Counted from the stretch's first letter, positions 45,954 to 55,698 are shown. The stretch is DNA of 64,000 bases from Marinobacter pelagius (GCF_900114925.1 NZ_FOUR01000009.1:1-64000), one strand, 5' to 3'. Translations and numbers: made by a program. The notes: a model not told the origin generated them from the letters alone.

Positions 45954-47066
45954 ATGAAAAAGCAAACGCTGAAACTCTTTTTGGCCGGGGACGTAATGAC
46001 CGGGCGAGGCATCGATCAGATCATGCCCGTTCCCTCGAAGCCAAGGCTTTACGAATCCTGCGTGATCGACGCACGGGACTACATCGCCCTGGCAGAAAGG
46101 AAGGCCGGCCCGATCCCCAGGCAAGTTTCCGGTGACTATATCTGGGGCGATGCCCTGGCTGAGCTGGATCGGTTCAATCCTGACGTTCGCATCGTAAACC
46201 TTGAGACCAGTGTAACTACCGCCGGTAAGCCCTGGCCAGGCAAAGGGATTCACTACCGAATGCACCCGGACAACCTGGGCTGCCTTTCGGCTGCGCGCCT
46301 GGACGTTTGTGGCCTGGCCAATAACCACGTGCTCGACTGGGGCCGGGAAGGACTTGCGGAAACACTGAAAGTGCTCCACACCGCCGGATTACTCACGCCC
46401 GGTGCCGGGCTGGATAAGATGGAGGCCCGGTCGCCGGCGGCTCTCCGGCTTCCCGGTGGGGGCAGGCTACTGGTACTGGCCTGCGGCCTTGCGTCAAGCG
46501 GAATACCCGAGAACTGGGCTGCTGGTCCCGGCCGAAGCGGCGTGTTCCTGCTCCCGGGTCTCGACAATCAGTCGGTAAAAGCGATCGCCCGGATCCTCGA
46601 ACAGGCCAGGCAACCCGGCGACCGGGTTCTGGTTTCGGTGCATTGGGGCGGCAACTGGGGTTATTACGTGGAGGATGAGGACCGGACGTTCGCGCGCCGG
46701 CTGATTGAGGAGGCCGGTGTGGATGTGGTCCAGGGCCATTCCTCCCACCATCCCCGGGGCATGGAAGTGTGGAATGGCCGACTGATCCTCTATGGGTGCG
46801 GGGACCTGATCAACGACTACGAGGGTATTCGCGGCTACGAGGGATTTCGCCCCGAATTATCCCTGCTGTACCTGCCGACAATTGATGCCGACACCGGTCT
46901 GCTAAAAAGCCTTCAAATGGTCCCGATGCGCATGGAATCTTTCCGGTTGAACCACGCAATTGAGGAGGAGGCGACGTGGCTGCAGGAACGGCTGAACGAA
47001 GTCTGCCGGGACTACGGCACGGCCCTTGAGAAGACGGCAAACGGATCGTTCGAGCTTGTCTGGTAG
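45954..47066 (+). CDS. CapA/PgsA-like poly-gamma-glutamate biosynthesis family protein
   Basis: The 370-residue protein is a PGA_cap metallophosphatase-fold member: LFLAGDVMTGRGIDQI (about 7-22), NLETSVTTAGKPWPGKG (about 82-98), GLANNHVLDWG (about 120-130) and VVQGHSSHHPRGMEVWNGRLILYGCGDLIND (about 262-292). No signal peptide is obvious. CapA proteins take part in poly-gamma-glutamate synthesis, but isolated copies without capB/capC, as here, are common and of unknown role. Confidence 0.85.
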   Translation: MKKQTLKLFLAGDVMTGRGIDQIMPVPSKPRLYESCVIDARDYIALAERKAGPIPRQVSGDYIWGDALAELDRFNPDVRIVNLETSVTTAGKPWPGKGIHYRMHPDNLGCLSAARLDVCGLANNHVLDWGREGLAETLKVLHTAGLLTPGAGLDKMEARSPAALRLPGGGRLLVLACGLASSGIPENWAAGPGRSGVFLLPGLDNQSVKAIARILEQARQPGDRVLVSVHWGGNWGYYVEDEDRTFARRLIEEAGVDVVQGHSSHHPRGMEVWNGRLILYGCGDLINDYEGIRGYEGFRPELSLLYLPTIDADTGLLKSLQMVPMRMESFRLNHAIEEEATWLQERLNEVCRDYGTALEKTANGSFELVW

Positions 47067-47075
47067 CCAGACAAT

Positions 47076-47555
47076 TTACCCGGACTGATCATCGCCGTTC
47101 CGGGGCCGCCGGGTGTGGCGGGAGATGATGCGTTTCTCGACCTTACTGATGATAAGAGTGTCCGCAAGAATGTGCAGGGCCCGGTTGGTCGTTCGAACCG
47201 CGCTGTATATCTCACTGCTGGTCTGATCGTGGGTGCTTCGGGCCTTCATGGCATTCTTCCTGAAATCTTCGTCCCTTGAGAACAGGTCAATCAGTCCGAA
47301 CGTGGTGCTCGAAATGGCTTTGTGCACCTTCTCCACGGCACTGGTTCCGCCGGAAACGGTTTCCTCCAGGAGCTTCGTCCGGTTGCGGACTTCCATCAGG
47401 TCCATCCGGCGCTTCTGAACGGCACTGCGGGCGGCAATGCGGTGGGTGTTGACCCGCCTGAGCATGACACGGCACCCGTGCAGTTGCCGGAAAACCAGCC
47501 CCAGCGAAACGGCGGCGGCCAGCAGGAGAAGAGAAACAAGCAGTTCAGTGACCAT
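47076..47555 (-). CDS. Membrane-anchored helical protein, unknown
   Basis: The 159-residue protein has one N-terminal hydrophobic helix (about 3-24), then a basic and helical segment (about 27-70) with coiled-coil character and a Ser/Thr-rich region (SGGTSAVEKVHKAISSTTFGLIDLF, about 68-92). The C-terminus is basic. I recognise no family. It lies 11 bp after the next small membrane protein gene on the same strand and likely forms a two-gene unit with it. Confidence 0.6.
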   Translation of the reverse strand: MVTELLVSLLLLAAAVSLGLVFRQLHGCRVMLRRVNTHRIAARSAVQKRRMDLMEVRNRTKLLEETVSGGTSAVEKVHKAISSTTFGLIDLFSRDEDFRKNAMKARSTHDQTSSEIYSAVRTTNRALHILADTLIISKVEKRIISRHTRRPRNGDDQSG

Positions 47556-47566
47556 GCCCGTAACCT

Positions 47567-47896
47567 TCAGCGGTACTCGAGCTGCATATAAACGTCGATT
47601 TCCCGTTCCTGCAACTCCTGTTCGAGCTCTTTCATCACTTCCTGGTACACCATCTTGCTGACCATCACCGGCAGCCGGTCGGCGAGTATGCGGGCAGAGC
47701 GGGATTCCCGCTTGGCGACGGCAATCGGGTCGAGCACTTTGAGCGTAAGCACCAGTTCCGGATCGGCGCCGGATTCATCGATCCTGTCCTGTTCCATGAT
47801 CTGGCGTATGACTTTCCTCTGCTCGAGGATCTGCCAGTACAGAAAGCCGCTGAACAGCACCAGGATAATGCTGAGAACCAGTAATAATGTCAGCAA
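47567..47896 (-). CDS. Small membrane-anchored protein, unknown
   Basis: The 109-residue protein has an N-terminal membrane helix (about 2-22), a helical linker and an acidic/basic amphipathic C-terminus (MVSKMVYQEVMKELEQELQEREIDVYMQL, about 77-105) likely to form a coiled coil. No known motif. The organisation resembles its downstream neighbour: an inner-membrane anchor with a cytoplasmic helical domain. Confidence 0.6.
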   Translation of the reverse strand: MLTLLLVLSIILVLFSGFLYWQILEQRKVIRQIMEQDRIDESGADPELVLTLKVLDPIAVAKRESRSARILADRLPVMVSKMVYQEVMKELEQELQEREIDVYMQLEYR

Positions 47897-48098
47897 CGGA
47901 GGCCTCCGGCTTGGTTTTCGGGGTCAGCCGTCAGTGTGCAGCAACTGGCAAGCCAAACGATTGGCCGAACCGACGGGTCCCACAAAGAAACTCGGAAACT
48001 GGAAGCAATGCACAAAGCTGCTACCTTGATTTGCAGCTGTTGCGTCATATTCGGAGAATCAATCGGTTAGCGTAACTTCATAAAAAAGGAACCCAGCA

Positions 48099-48515
48099 AT
48101 GGTCTGGATCAAGGCGTTTATAGCCGGATTTCTGGCAACACTGATTTTTCACCAGGGACTGTTCATGGTGTTTTACCTCGCAGGCATGGTGCCCAGTGAA
48201 CCGTTCAACATGTCGCCGGTTCCACCCTTTGGCGTCCCTCAAATCGTCTCCCTGGCTTTCTTTGGCGGCCTGTGGGGAATGGTGCTCTGGTTGATCCTGG
48301 GGAGACTGGCGGGAATCGGTTTCTGGCTCGGTCACATCCTGCTTGGCGCCCTGGCGCCGACCGCCGTCGCCATGTTTGTGGTGTTTCCACTCAAAGGCCT
48401 GGAAGTTACCGCCCAGACCTGGACAGGCGGCCTGATACTCAACGGATTCTGGGGGTTGGGCGTTGCCATTCTCATGCGCCTGATGGGCACGCGCCCGAAC
48501 GCCTCAACCCTATAA
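48099..48515 (+). CDS. Small integral membrane protein, unknown
   Basis: The 138-residue protein has four hydrophobic helices (about 5-27, 45-68, 74-95, 108-128). It resembles the small hypothetical membrane proteins often encoded by proteobacteria next to metabolic genes, but I know no function. An AAGGA box precedes the ATG. The gene is 31 bp before the saccharopine-dehydrogenase-like gene and probably co-transcribed with it. Confidence 0.7.
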   Translation: MVWIKAFIAGFLATLIFHQGLFMVFYLAGMVPSEPFNMSPVPPFGVPQIVSLAFFGGLWGMVLWLILGRLAGIGFWLGHILLGALAPTAVAMFVVFPLKGLEVTAQTWTGGLILNGFWGLGVAILMRLMGTRPNASTL

Positions 48516-48546
48516 TCACTTTCTGAATGCAAGGAGAGGAACTCGG

Positions 48547-49788
48547 ATGGCAAAGACAACGAATACCAACTATGACCTCGTCGTATTCGGGGCCACCAGT
48601 TTTGTCGGGCAGATCCTGACCCGCTATCTGTTCGAGACCTACGGCGTCGGGCAATCGGTCAACTGGGCCATTGCCGGCCGTTCCAGCCATAAGCTGGAAG
48701 GGGTGAAAGGCGAGCTGGGCCATAAGGCAAAAGAACTTCCGGTCATCCTGGCCGACGTGTCGGATCAGGGCTCCCTGGAAGCCCTGTGTGGCCAGACCCG
48801 GGCGGTGATCTCCACGGTCGGCCCCTATGCGCTTTACGGTGAGCCGATGGTGCAGGCCTGCGTCCGCTCCGGTACCGACTATTGCGATCTGACCGGCGAG
48901 GTCCAGTGGATTCGCAAGATGATCGAACGGTACGAGGAGGAGGCGAAGTCCTCCGGCGCCCGCATTGTCCATTGCTGTGGTTTCGACTCTATTCCCTCGG
49001 ATCTCGGGGTCTGGTACCTGCAACAACAGGCCGAGGAAACCTTCGGTGCCCCCTGCAAGGATGTGCGTATGCGGGTCAAGGCTGCCAAAGGCGGCCTTTC
49101 CGGCGGCACCGTGGCTTCGATGATCAACATCGCCAAAGAGGCGGGCTCCGATCCGGCCCTGCGCAAGGAGCTGGCCAATCCCTTTTCCATCTGCCCGCCG
49201 GAGCATCGCTCGCAAACCCGTCAGCCGAGCCTGAAAACCGCCGAGTTCGACAAAACGTTCCAGGTCTGGCTGGCGCCATTTGTCATGGGAGCCATCAATA
49301 CCCGGATAGTGCACCGCTCAAACGCCCTACAGGAGGCCCGCTACGGCAAGGAATTCACCTACGACGAAGCCATGATGACCGGTCGCGGCCTGAAGGGCAG
49401 GGCCAGTGCCTACGCCATGACGGCGGCCCTGGGTACCTTCTTCACGGCCTCCGCCATCAAGCCAACCCGATGGGTGGTGGAGAAACTGGTCCCCAAGCCC
49501 GGTGAGGGTCCGAGCCCGGAAGAGCAGCGTACCGGGTTCTTCGATATCCGCTTTGTCGGGCGCACAGAGGATGGCAAGACCATGATCACCAAGGTGACCG
49601 GTGATCGCGATCCGGGTTATGGCTCCACCGCCAAGATGCTCGGCGAAGCCGGTATGTGCCTGGCGTTTGATGTGCCTGCGGACAAGCCCGGCGGTTTCTG
49701 GACGCCGGCCTCGCTGCTCGACGGCGACCTGCAGAAACGGCTGACCGAAAAAGCGGGCCTGACCTTCGAGGTGGTCGAGACCCGCTAG
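48547..49788 (+). CDS. Saccharopine dehydrogenase-like (trans-acting enoyl reductase family) protein
   Basis: The 413-residue protein has an N-terminal NADP-binding Rossmann domain (about 8-130; YDLVVFGATSFVGQILTRYL, then VISTVGPYALYGEPMVQAC and YCDLTGEVQWIRKMI). It also has HCCGFDSIPSDLGVWYLQQ (about 148-166) and GGLSGGTVASMIN (about 182-194), the pattern of bacterial proteins related to mycobacterial trans-acting enoyl reductases and eukaryotic saccharopine-dehydrogenase-like oxidoreductase. A lipid substrate is plausible; true saccharopine dehydrogenase activity is unlikely. It converges on cydC with 8 bp between. Confidence 0.85.
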   Translation: MAKTTNTNYDLVVFGATSFVGQILTRYLFETYGVGQSVNWAIAGRSSHKLEGVKGELGHKAKELPVILADVSDQGSLEALCGQTRAVISTVGPYALYGEPMVQACVRSGTDYCDLTGEVQWIRKMIERYEEEAKSSGARIVHCCGFDSIPSDLGVWYLQQQAEETFGAPCKDVRMRVKAAKGGLSGGTVASMINIAKEAGSDPALRKELANPFSICPPEHRSQTRQPSLKTAEFDKTFQVWLAPFVMGAINTRIVHRSNALQEARYGKEFTYDEAMMTGRGLKGRASAYAMTAALGTFFTASAIKPTRWVVEKLVPKPGEGPSPEEQRTGFFDIRFVGRTEDGKTMITKVTGDRDPGYGSTAKMLGEAGMCLAFDVPADKPGGFWTPASLLDGDLQKRLTEKAGLTFEVVETR

Positions 49789-49796
49789 GGCGGTCA

Positions 49797-51410
49797 TTAC
49801 TCCAGATGGATCACGCGGTCGGTTGCCGGCAGGGCCTCCGACCCGTGCGCCAGGCTGATCACCGATTTCCCTTCCAGCCAGCGCTCCAGGCGTTTGCTGA
49901 TGCGTGTTCTGGTGTCAGCATCGAGCCCGGTGAAGGGTTCATCCAGGATTACCAGGGGCGCCGGGTTCAGCAGCACCCGTGCCAGCGCCACCCGTCGGGC
50001 TTCCCCGCCGGAAAGCCGGCTTCCGGTATTGCCCAGCCAGGTATCCAGCTGATCCGGCTCACGGGCAAACCGGTCCCCAAGCTCCACCAGTTCCAGTACC
50101 TGCCACAACTCTGCATCGGTAGCCGCCGGGTTGCCGAGTACCAGGTTGGCCCGCAAGGTGTCGTCGAACAGCACCGTCTGCTGTGTCAGGTAGGCACAGG
50201 GTTGCCGGGCGAGCTCTCCCCGGGATGGTGGTAACAGGCCTGCCAGGGTATCCGCCAGGGACGATTTACCACTGCCGGAGCGGCCCAGGATGCCGACCCG
50301 TTCGCCCCGGGTGAGCGTGAGGTCGAAATGGGTCAGAACAGGCGCAAATCCGTCGTGCCGGACGGCAATGTCGCGGGCTACCAGTGCAAGATCGTCAGAC
50401 GGCGCCAGGGTTTCAGCCCTGGTCTCCTCACTGGCCGGCATGGCATCCCGATTCAGGCGGGCGGCGGAGGATACGGTACTGCCAAGCTTGCCGAAGGCTT
50501 CCGGCAGCATGGAATAGACCTCGGCGAGGCCCAGGATCGCGATGGGAAGCAACACCAGGACCGGACCCGAGATGGCACCGGTCTCAAACAGGCTGTAGCC
50601 GGCCCAGAGTGCAAACACGGCGCACAGATTGATCAGCAGATGGCTGATGGCCTGATGCCAGCCAACCGTCGAGTCCACCTCAACCTGCTCCGAGTTCATC
50701 TGATGGGCCTGGCGAAGCAGCCAGGCTCCGTGCCGCCCGGTGCGCCCGGCAGCCCGCAATTCTGCGAAACCTTCTATGTGCTCGACCACCGCGGTACGCA
50801 ACTCCTCCTGACGGTCGGCCTGGCGATAGGCTGGTTCGCGGGTACGAACATAGACGGCGACGGTGGCCAGCACGAAGGCGAGGGCGGTGATGGCAAGCAG
50901 ACCCAGCGCTACGGCGCCACTGAACAGCACCCAGGCGAGCAAGGCCACCAGCAGGGTGATAACTCCCGCCAGGGCCGCAGGCGCGATGACCCTGAGGTAA
51001 ATGGTGTCCAGGGCATCCACATCGCTGGTCAGGCGCGAGAGCCACTGGGCGCCGGAGAGTTTCGACTGGCCACTCCGGTTGGCCCCGGCCAGCTTGCGGA
51101 ACAGCGCCACGCGGATGTCCGTGAGCAGCCGGAGCACGGTGTCATGGTTATAGACCCGCTCCAGATACCGGGCCACCGTCCGTGAGACTGCAAAGAACCG
51201 TATCCCGCCGCCGGGCACGTACAGATTGACTGCCACCTGGGTGCCGGCCGCAAGCAGGATGCCGACAATGGCTGTGTCCGTGATAAACCACCCGGACAGC
51301 GCCAGCAGGCCGATGCCGGATACCAGGGTCGCCAGAATCAGCACTCCACCCAACACCAGTCGCCAGGGGCGTTGTAAGATCAGGGCAAGCCAGGGCGTCA
51401 GTTCACGCAT
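49797..51410 (-). CDS. cydC: Thiol reductant ABC exporter subunit CydC
   Basis: CydDC exports cysteine and glutathione to the periplasm, needed for assembly of cytochrome bd. The 537-residue half-transporter has six membrane helices (about 15-305) and an ATPase domain with GRSGSGKSSLAD (about 375-386), LSGGEARRVALARVLL and the Walker B VILDEPFTGLD. The ATG at 51410 has GGAGG six bases upstream; it overlaps the end of cydD by 8 bp. The gene is last in cydABDC. Confidence 0.93.
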   Translation of the reverse strand: MRELTPWLALILQRPWRLVLGGVLILATLVSGIGLLALSGWFITDTAIVGILLAAGTQVAVNLYVPGGGIRFFAVSRTVARYLERVYNHDTVLRLLTDIRVALFRKLAGANRSGQSKLSGAQWLSRLTSDVDALDTIYLRVIAPAALAGVITLLVALLAWVLFSGAVALGLLAITALAFVLATVAVYVRTREPAYRQADRQEELRTAVVEHIEGFAELRAAGRTGRHGAWLLRQAHQMNSEQVEVDSTVGWHQAISHLLINLCAVFALWAGYSLFETGAISGPVLVLLPIAILGLAEVYSMLPEAFGKLGSTVSSAARLNRDAMPASEETRAETLAPSDDLALVARDIAVRHDGFAPVLTHFDLTLTRGERVGILGRSGSGKSSLADTLAGLLPPSRGELARQPCAYLTQQTVLFDDTLRANLVLGNPAATDAELWQVLELVELGDRFAREPDQLDTWLGNTGSRLSGGEARRVALARVLLNPAPLVILDEPFTGLDADTRTRISKRLERWLEGKSVISLAHGSEALPATDRVIHLE

Positions 51411-53094
51411 TGGCAACCTCCCCGTTGTCGACAGTCAGAACGCGGTCCGCGAGGGTAAGCAGGGCATGGTGATGGGTCGAAAAGATCAGGGTCTTGCCCG
51501 CTTCGGACAGCTTGTGAAGGCTTTCAAGGATGAAGATCTCACTGGCTGAATCCAGACCGGCGGTCGGTTCGTCCAGCAGGATCAGGTCATAGTCCGCAAG
51601 GAAAATCCGGGCCAGGCTGAGACGCCGGGCCTGTCCGCCGGACAGACCCCGGCCCTGATCCGACACCGCGCTGTAGATCCCGTCCTCCCGGCTGTCCACC
51701 AGATCACCAAGACCAACCCGGCGGAGTGCCGCGTCAATGGCAACATCGGAAGCATCCGGGGACGTGAGCCGGAGGTTGTCCGCCCAGGTACCGTGAACGA
51801 GGAAACCTTTCTGGCCCAGCCAGCCAAAACCGGTTTTGCCCGGCGCCTGACCGAAGACCCGGATCTCGCCAGAGTCCGGTGTCAGAAACCCGGCCAGCAG
51901 ATAGAGCAGGGTGGATTTGCCTCCGCCGGAGGGGCCAGTCAGGGCCACCGCGTGACCTTTTTCAATTCGAAGGTTCAGGTCCCTGAACCAGGGAGCGGTT
52001 TCGCCCGGATGGGTGTAGATCACCTGATCGAGAGTGATGAGATCCGTCGCGCCATCGGTTTGATCAGCGGGCGGCTCGGATTTCACTTCCGGCACTTCGG
52101 CACCGTAGTCCTGCAGGCGCGCCAGAATTTCGGTACCCGCCCCCAGCGCCGCGGCCCGGTCGTGGTAATACTGGGACAGCGTGCGCAGAGGCTGGAAGAA
52201 TTCCGGTGCTAGCAGCAGGATCAACAAACCGGTGAACAGAGTAAGTTCATCGGCGGGGCCGAAGGTGATATACCCCAGCAGACCGAAGCCGATATAAATG
52301 GCGATCACCGCAATTGCCACCGACGCGAAAAATTCCAGAACCGCCGAGGAAAGAAACGCAATTTTCAGGGTTTTCATGGTGACTACCCGGTAGCGGTCCG
52401 AACGGCGGGCCAGGAGGTTCGCGGCGGACTCGGTCTGGCCGAACAGCTGCAGGGTGGTGAGCCCACGCACCTTGTCCAGGAACTGACCGGATAGCCGGCT
52501 GATGGTCTCGAAGTGCTGCTGGTTGAGCTTCTCCGCGCCCATTCCCACCAGGGCCATGAACAGGGGAATCAGCGGTGCGGACAGCAACAGAAAGACTGCG
52601 GCGAGCCAGTCCAGCCAGAACACCAGAGCCAGAATGAGCAGCGGCACGATCACCGAGAGCTGCATCTGGGGCAGGAACCTGGCGTAGTAGCCGTGCAGGG
52701 CTTCCACGTGGTCAATCCATTCCCGGGCGAGCGCCCCGGCGGACTCCTGGCCCATGGCTACCGGCCCTGCGGCCTGCCAGTGCCGGTGAATCTGGCGGCG
52801 GGCGGTCCTGCGAACGCGCTTGCTGCACTGGGCCGCAAGGCGGGTTTGCAGTCCCTGAAACAGTGCCCGGATGACCAGTGTAATGATCAGGGCGATAAAG
52901 AGCCCGGTCAGCTCCGAGACAGCAACGCCCTCGATCACCCCGAGATGAACGATGCGGGCCAGCAGGACCATCTGCACGATGGTGGCAATGCCGGCCAGGG
53001 TGCCGGTCAATACGGCACCCTGTACCCATCGACGATTGCCGGCGGCAAGCTCCGTGAGCCAGCGGCGAACGTTTCGCTGTTCCGGAGCTGTCAC
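51403..53094 (-). CDS. cydD: Thiol reductant ABC exporter subunit CydD
   Basis: The 563-residue partner of CydC has six membrane helices (about 25-320) and an ATPase domain with TGPSGGGKSTLLYLLAG (about 383-399), LSGGQARRLSLARIFLADYDLILLDEPTAGLD (about 474-505) and the switch histidine in STHHH. The GTG start at 53094 directly follows the cydB stop (TAA-GTG), with a GAGGG box inside the cydB end. Co-location with the oxidase genes ties the exporter to bd oxidase assembly. Confidence 0.93.
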   Translation of the reverse strand: MTAPEQRNVRRWLTELAAGNRRWVQGAVLTGTLAGIATIVQMVLLARIVHLGVIEGVAVSELTGLFIALIITLVIRALFQGLQTRLAAQCSKRVRRTARRQIHRHWQAAGPVAMGQESAGALAREWIDHVEALHGYYARFLPQMQLSVIVPLLILALVFWLDWLAAVFLLLSAPLIPLFMALVGMGAEKLNQQHFETISRLSGQFLDKVRGLTTLQLFGQTESAANLLARRSDRYRVVTMKTLKIAFLSSAVLEFFASVAIAVIAIYIGFGLLGYITFGPADELTLFTGLLILLLAPEFFQPLRTLSQYYHDRAAALGAGTEILARLQDYGAEVPEVKSEPPADQTDGATDLITLDQVIYTHPGETAPWFRDLNLRIEKGHAVALTGPSGGGKSTLLYLLAGFLTPDSGEIRVFGQAPGKTGFGWLGQKGFLVHGTWADNLRLTSPDASDVAIDAALRRVGLGDLVDSREDGIYSAVSDQGRGLSGGQARRLSLARIFLADYDLILLDEPTAGLDSASEIFILESLHKLSEAGKTLIFSTHHHALLTLADRVLTVDNGEVANA

Positions 53095-54096
53095 TTAGTG
53101 GTATCCCTCACCCGCACGCACCTTGCCGCGGAAGACCCAGTAGGTCCAGGCGGTGTAGGTGATCACAATGGGCACCACCATCAGGGTTCCCAGCAGCAGG
53201 AACATCTGGGAGCCATAGGCCGAGGCCGCATCCCACAGGGTATACTCCGGCGGCACCACGTACGGCCACCGACTGACCACCAGGCCCAGGTAGGTGGTAA
53301 TGAACAGCCCCATGGTGGCCACAAACGGCATACCCTCGAAGCGGTTGCGTACCGACCGGAAGATCTGGAACGCACACAGCAGGGTCAGCACCGGCAGGAC
53401 CCAGATCACGGTCAGATTGGAGAACCAGCGCTCGCGCACCAGGTCGTCCACGAACGGCGTCCACACACTGATGATGCCGAAGACGATCAGCACCGCTGCC
53501 AGCAATGGCAGGGTGATCCTGTAAGCCCATTCCTGCAGCCGGCCCTCGGTCTTCATGATCAGCCAGGTGGAACCCAGCAGGGAGTAGCCGGCCAGCATGC
53601 CGAGGCCAGTCAGGACGGTGAACGGCGTCAGCCAGTCCAGGGCGCCGCCAACGTAAACGCCATCAACGGTATTGAAGCCCTGGATGTAGGCACCGACCAC
53701 CGCGCCCTGGGCGAAGGAGGCGATGGTGGAGCCACCGGCAAAGGCCCAGTTCCACAGGTAGCGGGAGGTCCGGGCCTTGAACCGGAACTCGAAGGCTACG
53801 CCCCGGAAAATCAGGCCGGCCAGCAGCAGGAACACGCCAATGTACAGCGCCGGCAGGAAGATGGTGTAGACCATCGGGAAGGCGGCCAGCAGGCCGGCAC
53901 CACCCAGCACCAGCCAGGTCTCGTTGCCGTCCCACACCGGGGCCACCGAGTTCATCATGGTGTCCCGGTCACCCTCGCTCGGGGCGAACGGGAACAGGAT
54001 GCCGACCCCCAGGTCGAAGCCGTCCATCAGCACATACATGATGATGCCGAAGCCGATAATGAATGCCCAGATCAGGGGCAGATCGAAGAGTTCCAT
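53095..54096 (-). CDS. cydB: Cytochrome bd/CIO-type ubiquinol oxidase subunit II
   Basis: The 333-residue protein has eight or nine membrane helices and the CydB pattern IIMYVLMDGFDLGVGILFPF (about 18-37) and NGNETWLVLGG-like DGNETWLVLGGAGLLAAFPM (about 56-75). Length and sequence match the short CioB form. It forms the scaffold for the haem-bearing subunit CydA/CioA. It begins 2 bp after cydA ends. No cydX-like ORF separates it from cydD. Confidence 0.95.
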   Translation of the reverse strand: MELFDLPLIWAFIIGFGIIMYVLMDGFDLGVGILFPFAPSEGDRDTMMNSVAPVWDGNETWLVLGGAGLLAAFPMVYTIFLPALYIGVFLLLAGLIFRGVAFEFRFKARTSRYLWNWAFAGGSTIASFAQGAVVGAYIQGFNTVDGVYVGGALDWLTPFTVLTGLGMLAGYSLLGSTWLIMKTEGRLQEWAYRITLPLLAAVLIVFGIISVWTPFVDDLVRERWFSNLTVIWVLPVLTLLCAFQIFRSVRNRFEGMPFVATMGLFITTYLGLVVSRWPYVVPPEYTLWDAASAYGSQMFLLLGTLMVVPIVITYTAWTYWVFRGKVRAGEGYH

Positions 54097-54098
54097 AA

Positions 54099-55526
54099 TC
54101 AGTGACCTCCCTGCTTGGCCGGGTTGCGGTGTTTGTCTTCGCCGTATTCGAACGGCACGTGGGCGGCGGAGAGCGGCCGTGCAGGACGGTCGGCTTCGTG
54201 CTCTTCGTCATCCTGGTCTTCCAGACCCACGTACAGCACTCGCATCAGGTAGTAGACACCGGCGGAGAACACCAGAGCATAAACCACGATGTAGCCAATC
54301 AGGGTGAAAAGCGCCATGCCCCCGGTGAGGGATGGCGTTACCGCCGCAGCCTGGTCCATGATGCCGTACACCAGCCAAGGAGCCCGGCCCACTTCGGTCA
54401 CAAACCAGCCGGTCAGGACCGCAATGAACGGGGCAATGCTCATCACCCGCAATACCTGCAGGAACCAGGTGGACTGGAAGTAGCGGCCACCGCGACGCAG
54501 CGCCAGGCCGGTCAGACCCACCAGGATCATCAGGGTACCGATACCGACCATGATCCGGAACGTCCAGAACACGATGGCTACCGGCGGTTGTTCCTCACGC
54601 GGAACGTCCTTCAGACCCGGCACCACCCCATCCCACTCGTGGGTCAGGATCATGCTGGCCAGGCTGGGAATGCCGATCTCGAAATGGTTGGTCTGGGCTT
54701 CCTGATCCGGAATGGCAAACAACAGCAGCGGCACGTTGGAGGAGGTCTCCCAGTTGCCTTCCATCGCGGCCACCTTGGTGGGCTGGTGCTCCAGGGTGCT
54801 CAGGCCGTGGAAATCACCCACTACCAGCTGGGCCGGGGCGATGAACAGGATTAGCCACAGGCACATGGACAGCGCCTTGCGGTTGGCCTCCACCTCCCGG
54901 CCCCGGAGGATGTACCAGGCACTGACACCGGCCACCACGAAGCTGCCGGTGAGGAATGAGGCCAGGCCCATGTGCATGAACCGGTACGGGAAGGAGGGAT
55001 TGAAGATCGCCTCACTCCAGGAGGTGACGTGGAATACGCCATTAATCAGCTCGAAGCCCGCCGGAGTCTGCATCCAGCTGTTGGCAGCGAGAATCCAGAA
55101 CGACGAGATGAAGGTGCCGGTGGCCACCATGATGGCCGCGAACAGGTGCACGCCGGCCGGGACCTTGTTGCGACCGAACAGCAGCACACCCAGGAACGCG
55201 GCTTCCAGGAAGAAGGCGGTGATTACCTCATAACTGAGCACCGGCCCGAGGAAGTTGGCCGTGGCCTGGGAGAAGTTGCTCCAGTTGGTCCCGAACTGAA
55301 ACGACATCACGATGCCCGAGACCACGCCCATGCCGAACACCACGGCAAAGACCTTGGTCCAGAAGCCCGAGAGTTTCAGCCACACCGGATTGCCGGTTTT
55401 GAAGCCCAGGGCTTCCAGTACCGCAATATAGGAGGCCAAACCGATGGTAAAGACAGGAAAGATGGCGTGAAATGACACCACAAACGCGAACTGGATTCGC
55501 GATAGTAAGAGGGGATCTAGTTCCAT
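54099..55526 (-). CDS. cydA: Cytochrome bd/CIO-type ubiquinol oxidase subunit I
   Basis: This subunit holds the haems and oxidises ubiquinol while reducing oxygen to water. The 475-residue protein has about nine helices. His in VSFHAIFPVFTIG (about residue 19) is the haem ligand expected for b595/d, and His in FRFMHMGLAS-like YRFMHMGLASF (about 180) that of b558. The quinol loop after about residue 250 is short, as in the CioA (cyanide-insensitive) group, and GWFVTEVGRAPW (about 382) is present. ATG 55526 follows GGAGG. Confidence 0.95.
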   Translation of the reverse strand: MELDPLLLSRIQFAFVVSFHAIFPVFTIGLASYIAVLEALGFKTGNPVWLKLSGFWTKVFAVVFGMGVVSGIVMSFQFGTNWSNFSQATANFLGPVLSYEVITAFFLEAAFLGVLLFGRNKVPAGVHLFAAIMVATGTFISSFWILAANSWMQTPAGFELINGVFHVTSWSEAIFNPSFPYRFMHMGLASFLTGSFVVAGVSAWYILRGREVEANRKALSMCLWLILFIAPAQLVVGDFHGLSTLEHQPTKVAAMEGNWETSSNVPLLLFAIPDQEAQTNHFEIGIPSLASMILTHEWDGVVPGLKDVPREEQPPVAIVFWTFRIMVGIGTLMILVGLTGLALRRGGRYFQSTWFLQVLRVMSIAPFIAVLTGWFVTEVGRAPWLVYGIMDQAAAVTPSLTGGMALFTLIGYIVVYALVFSAGVYYLMRVLYVGLEDQDDEEHEADRPARPLSAAHVPFEYGEDKHRNPAKQGGH

Positions 55527-55684
55527 GGGAACCTCCGGTAAACCCACACATCACAATTAGAGCGAGCGCCACTGTCTCGCCCAGCCGCTGCCTTAGCTCA
55601 TATTGTTATGTTGTAATTACCGGCAGATGAATACCATGCTACCCAATAGCACGGTAAAACCGATAGGGCAGATTGTCGCACCGC

Positions 55685-55698
55685 TTGATTTATAACAA
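55685..55698. promoter_or_regulatory. Candidate FNR/ANR box in the cydA-methyltransferase gap
   Basis: TTGAT-TTAT-AACAA matches 9 of 10 defined positions of the FNR/ANR consensus TTGAT-N4-ATCAA. It lies 159 bp upstream of cydA and 15 bp upstream of the methyltransferase start. Oxygen control of cydA by ANR is known in relatives, but spacing to a cyd promoter could not be established. Confidence 0.35.
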
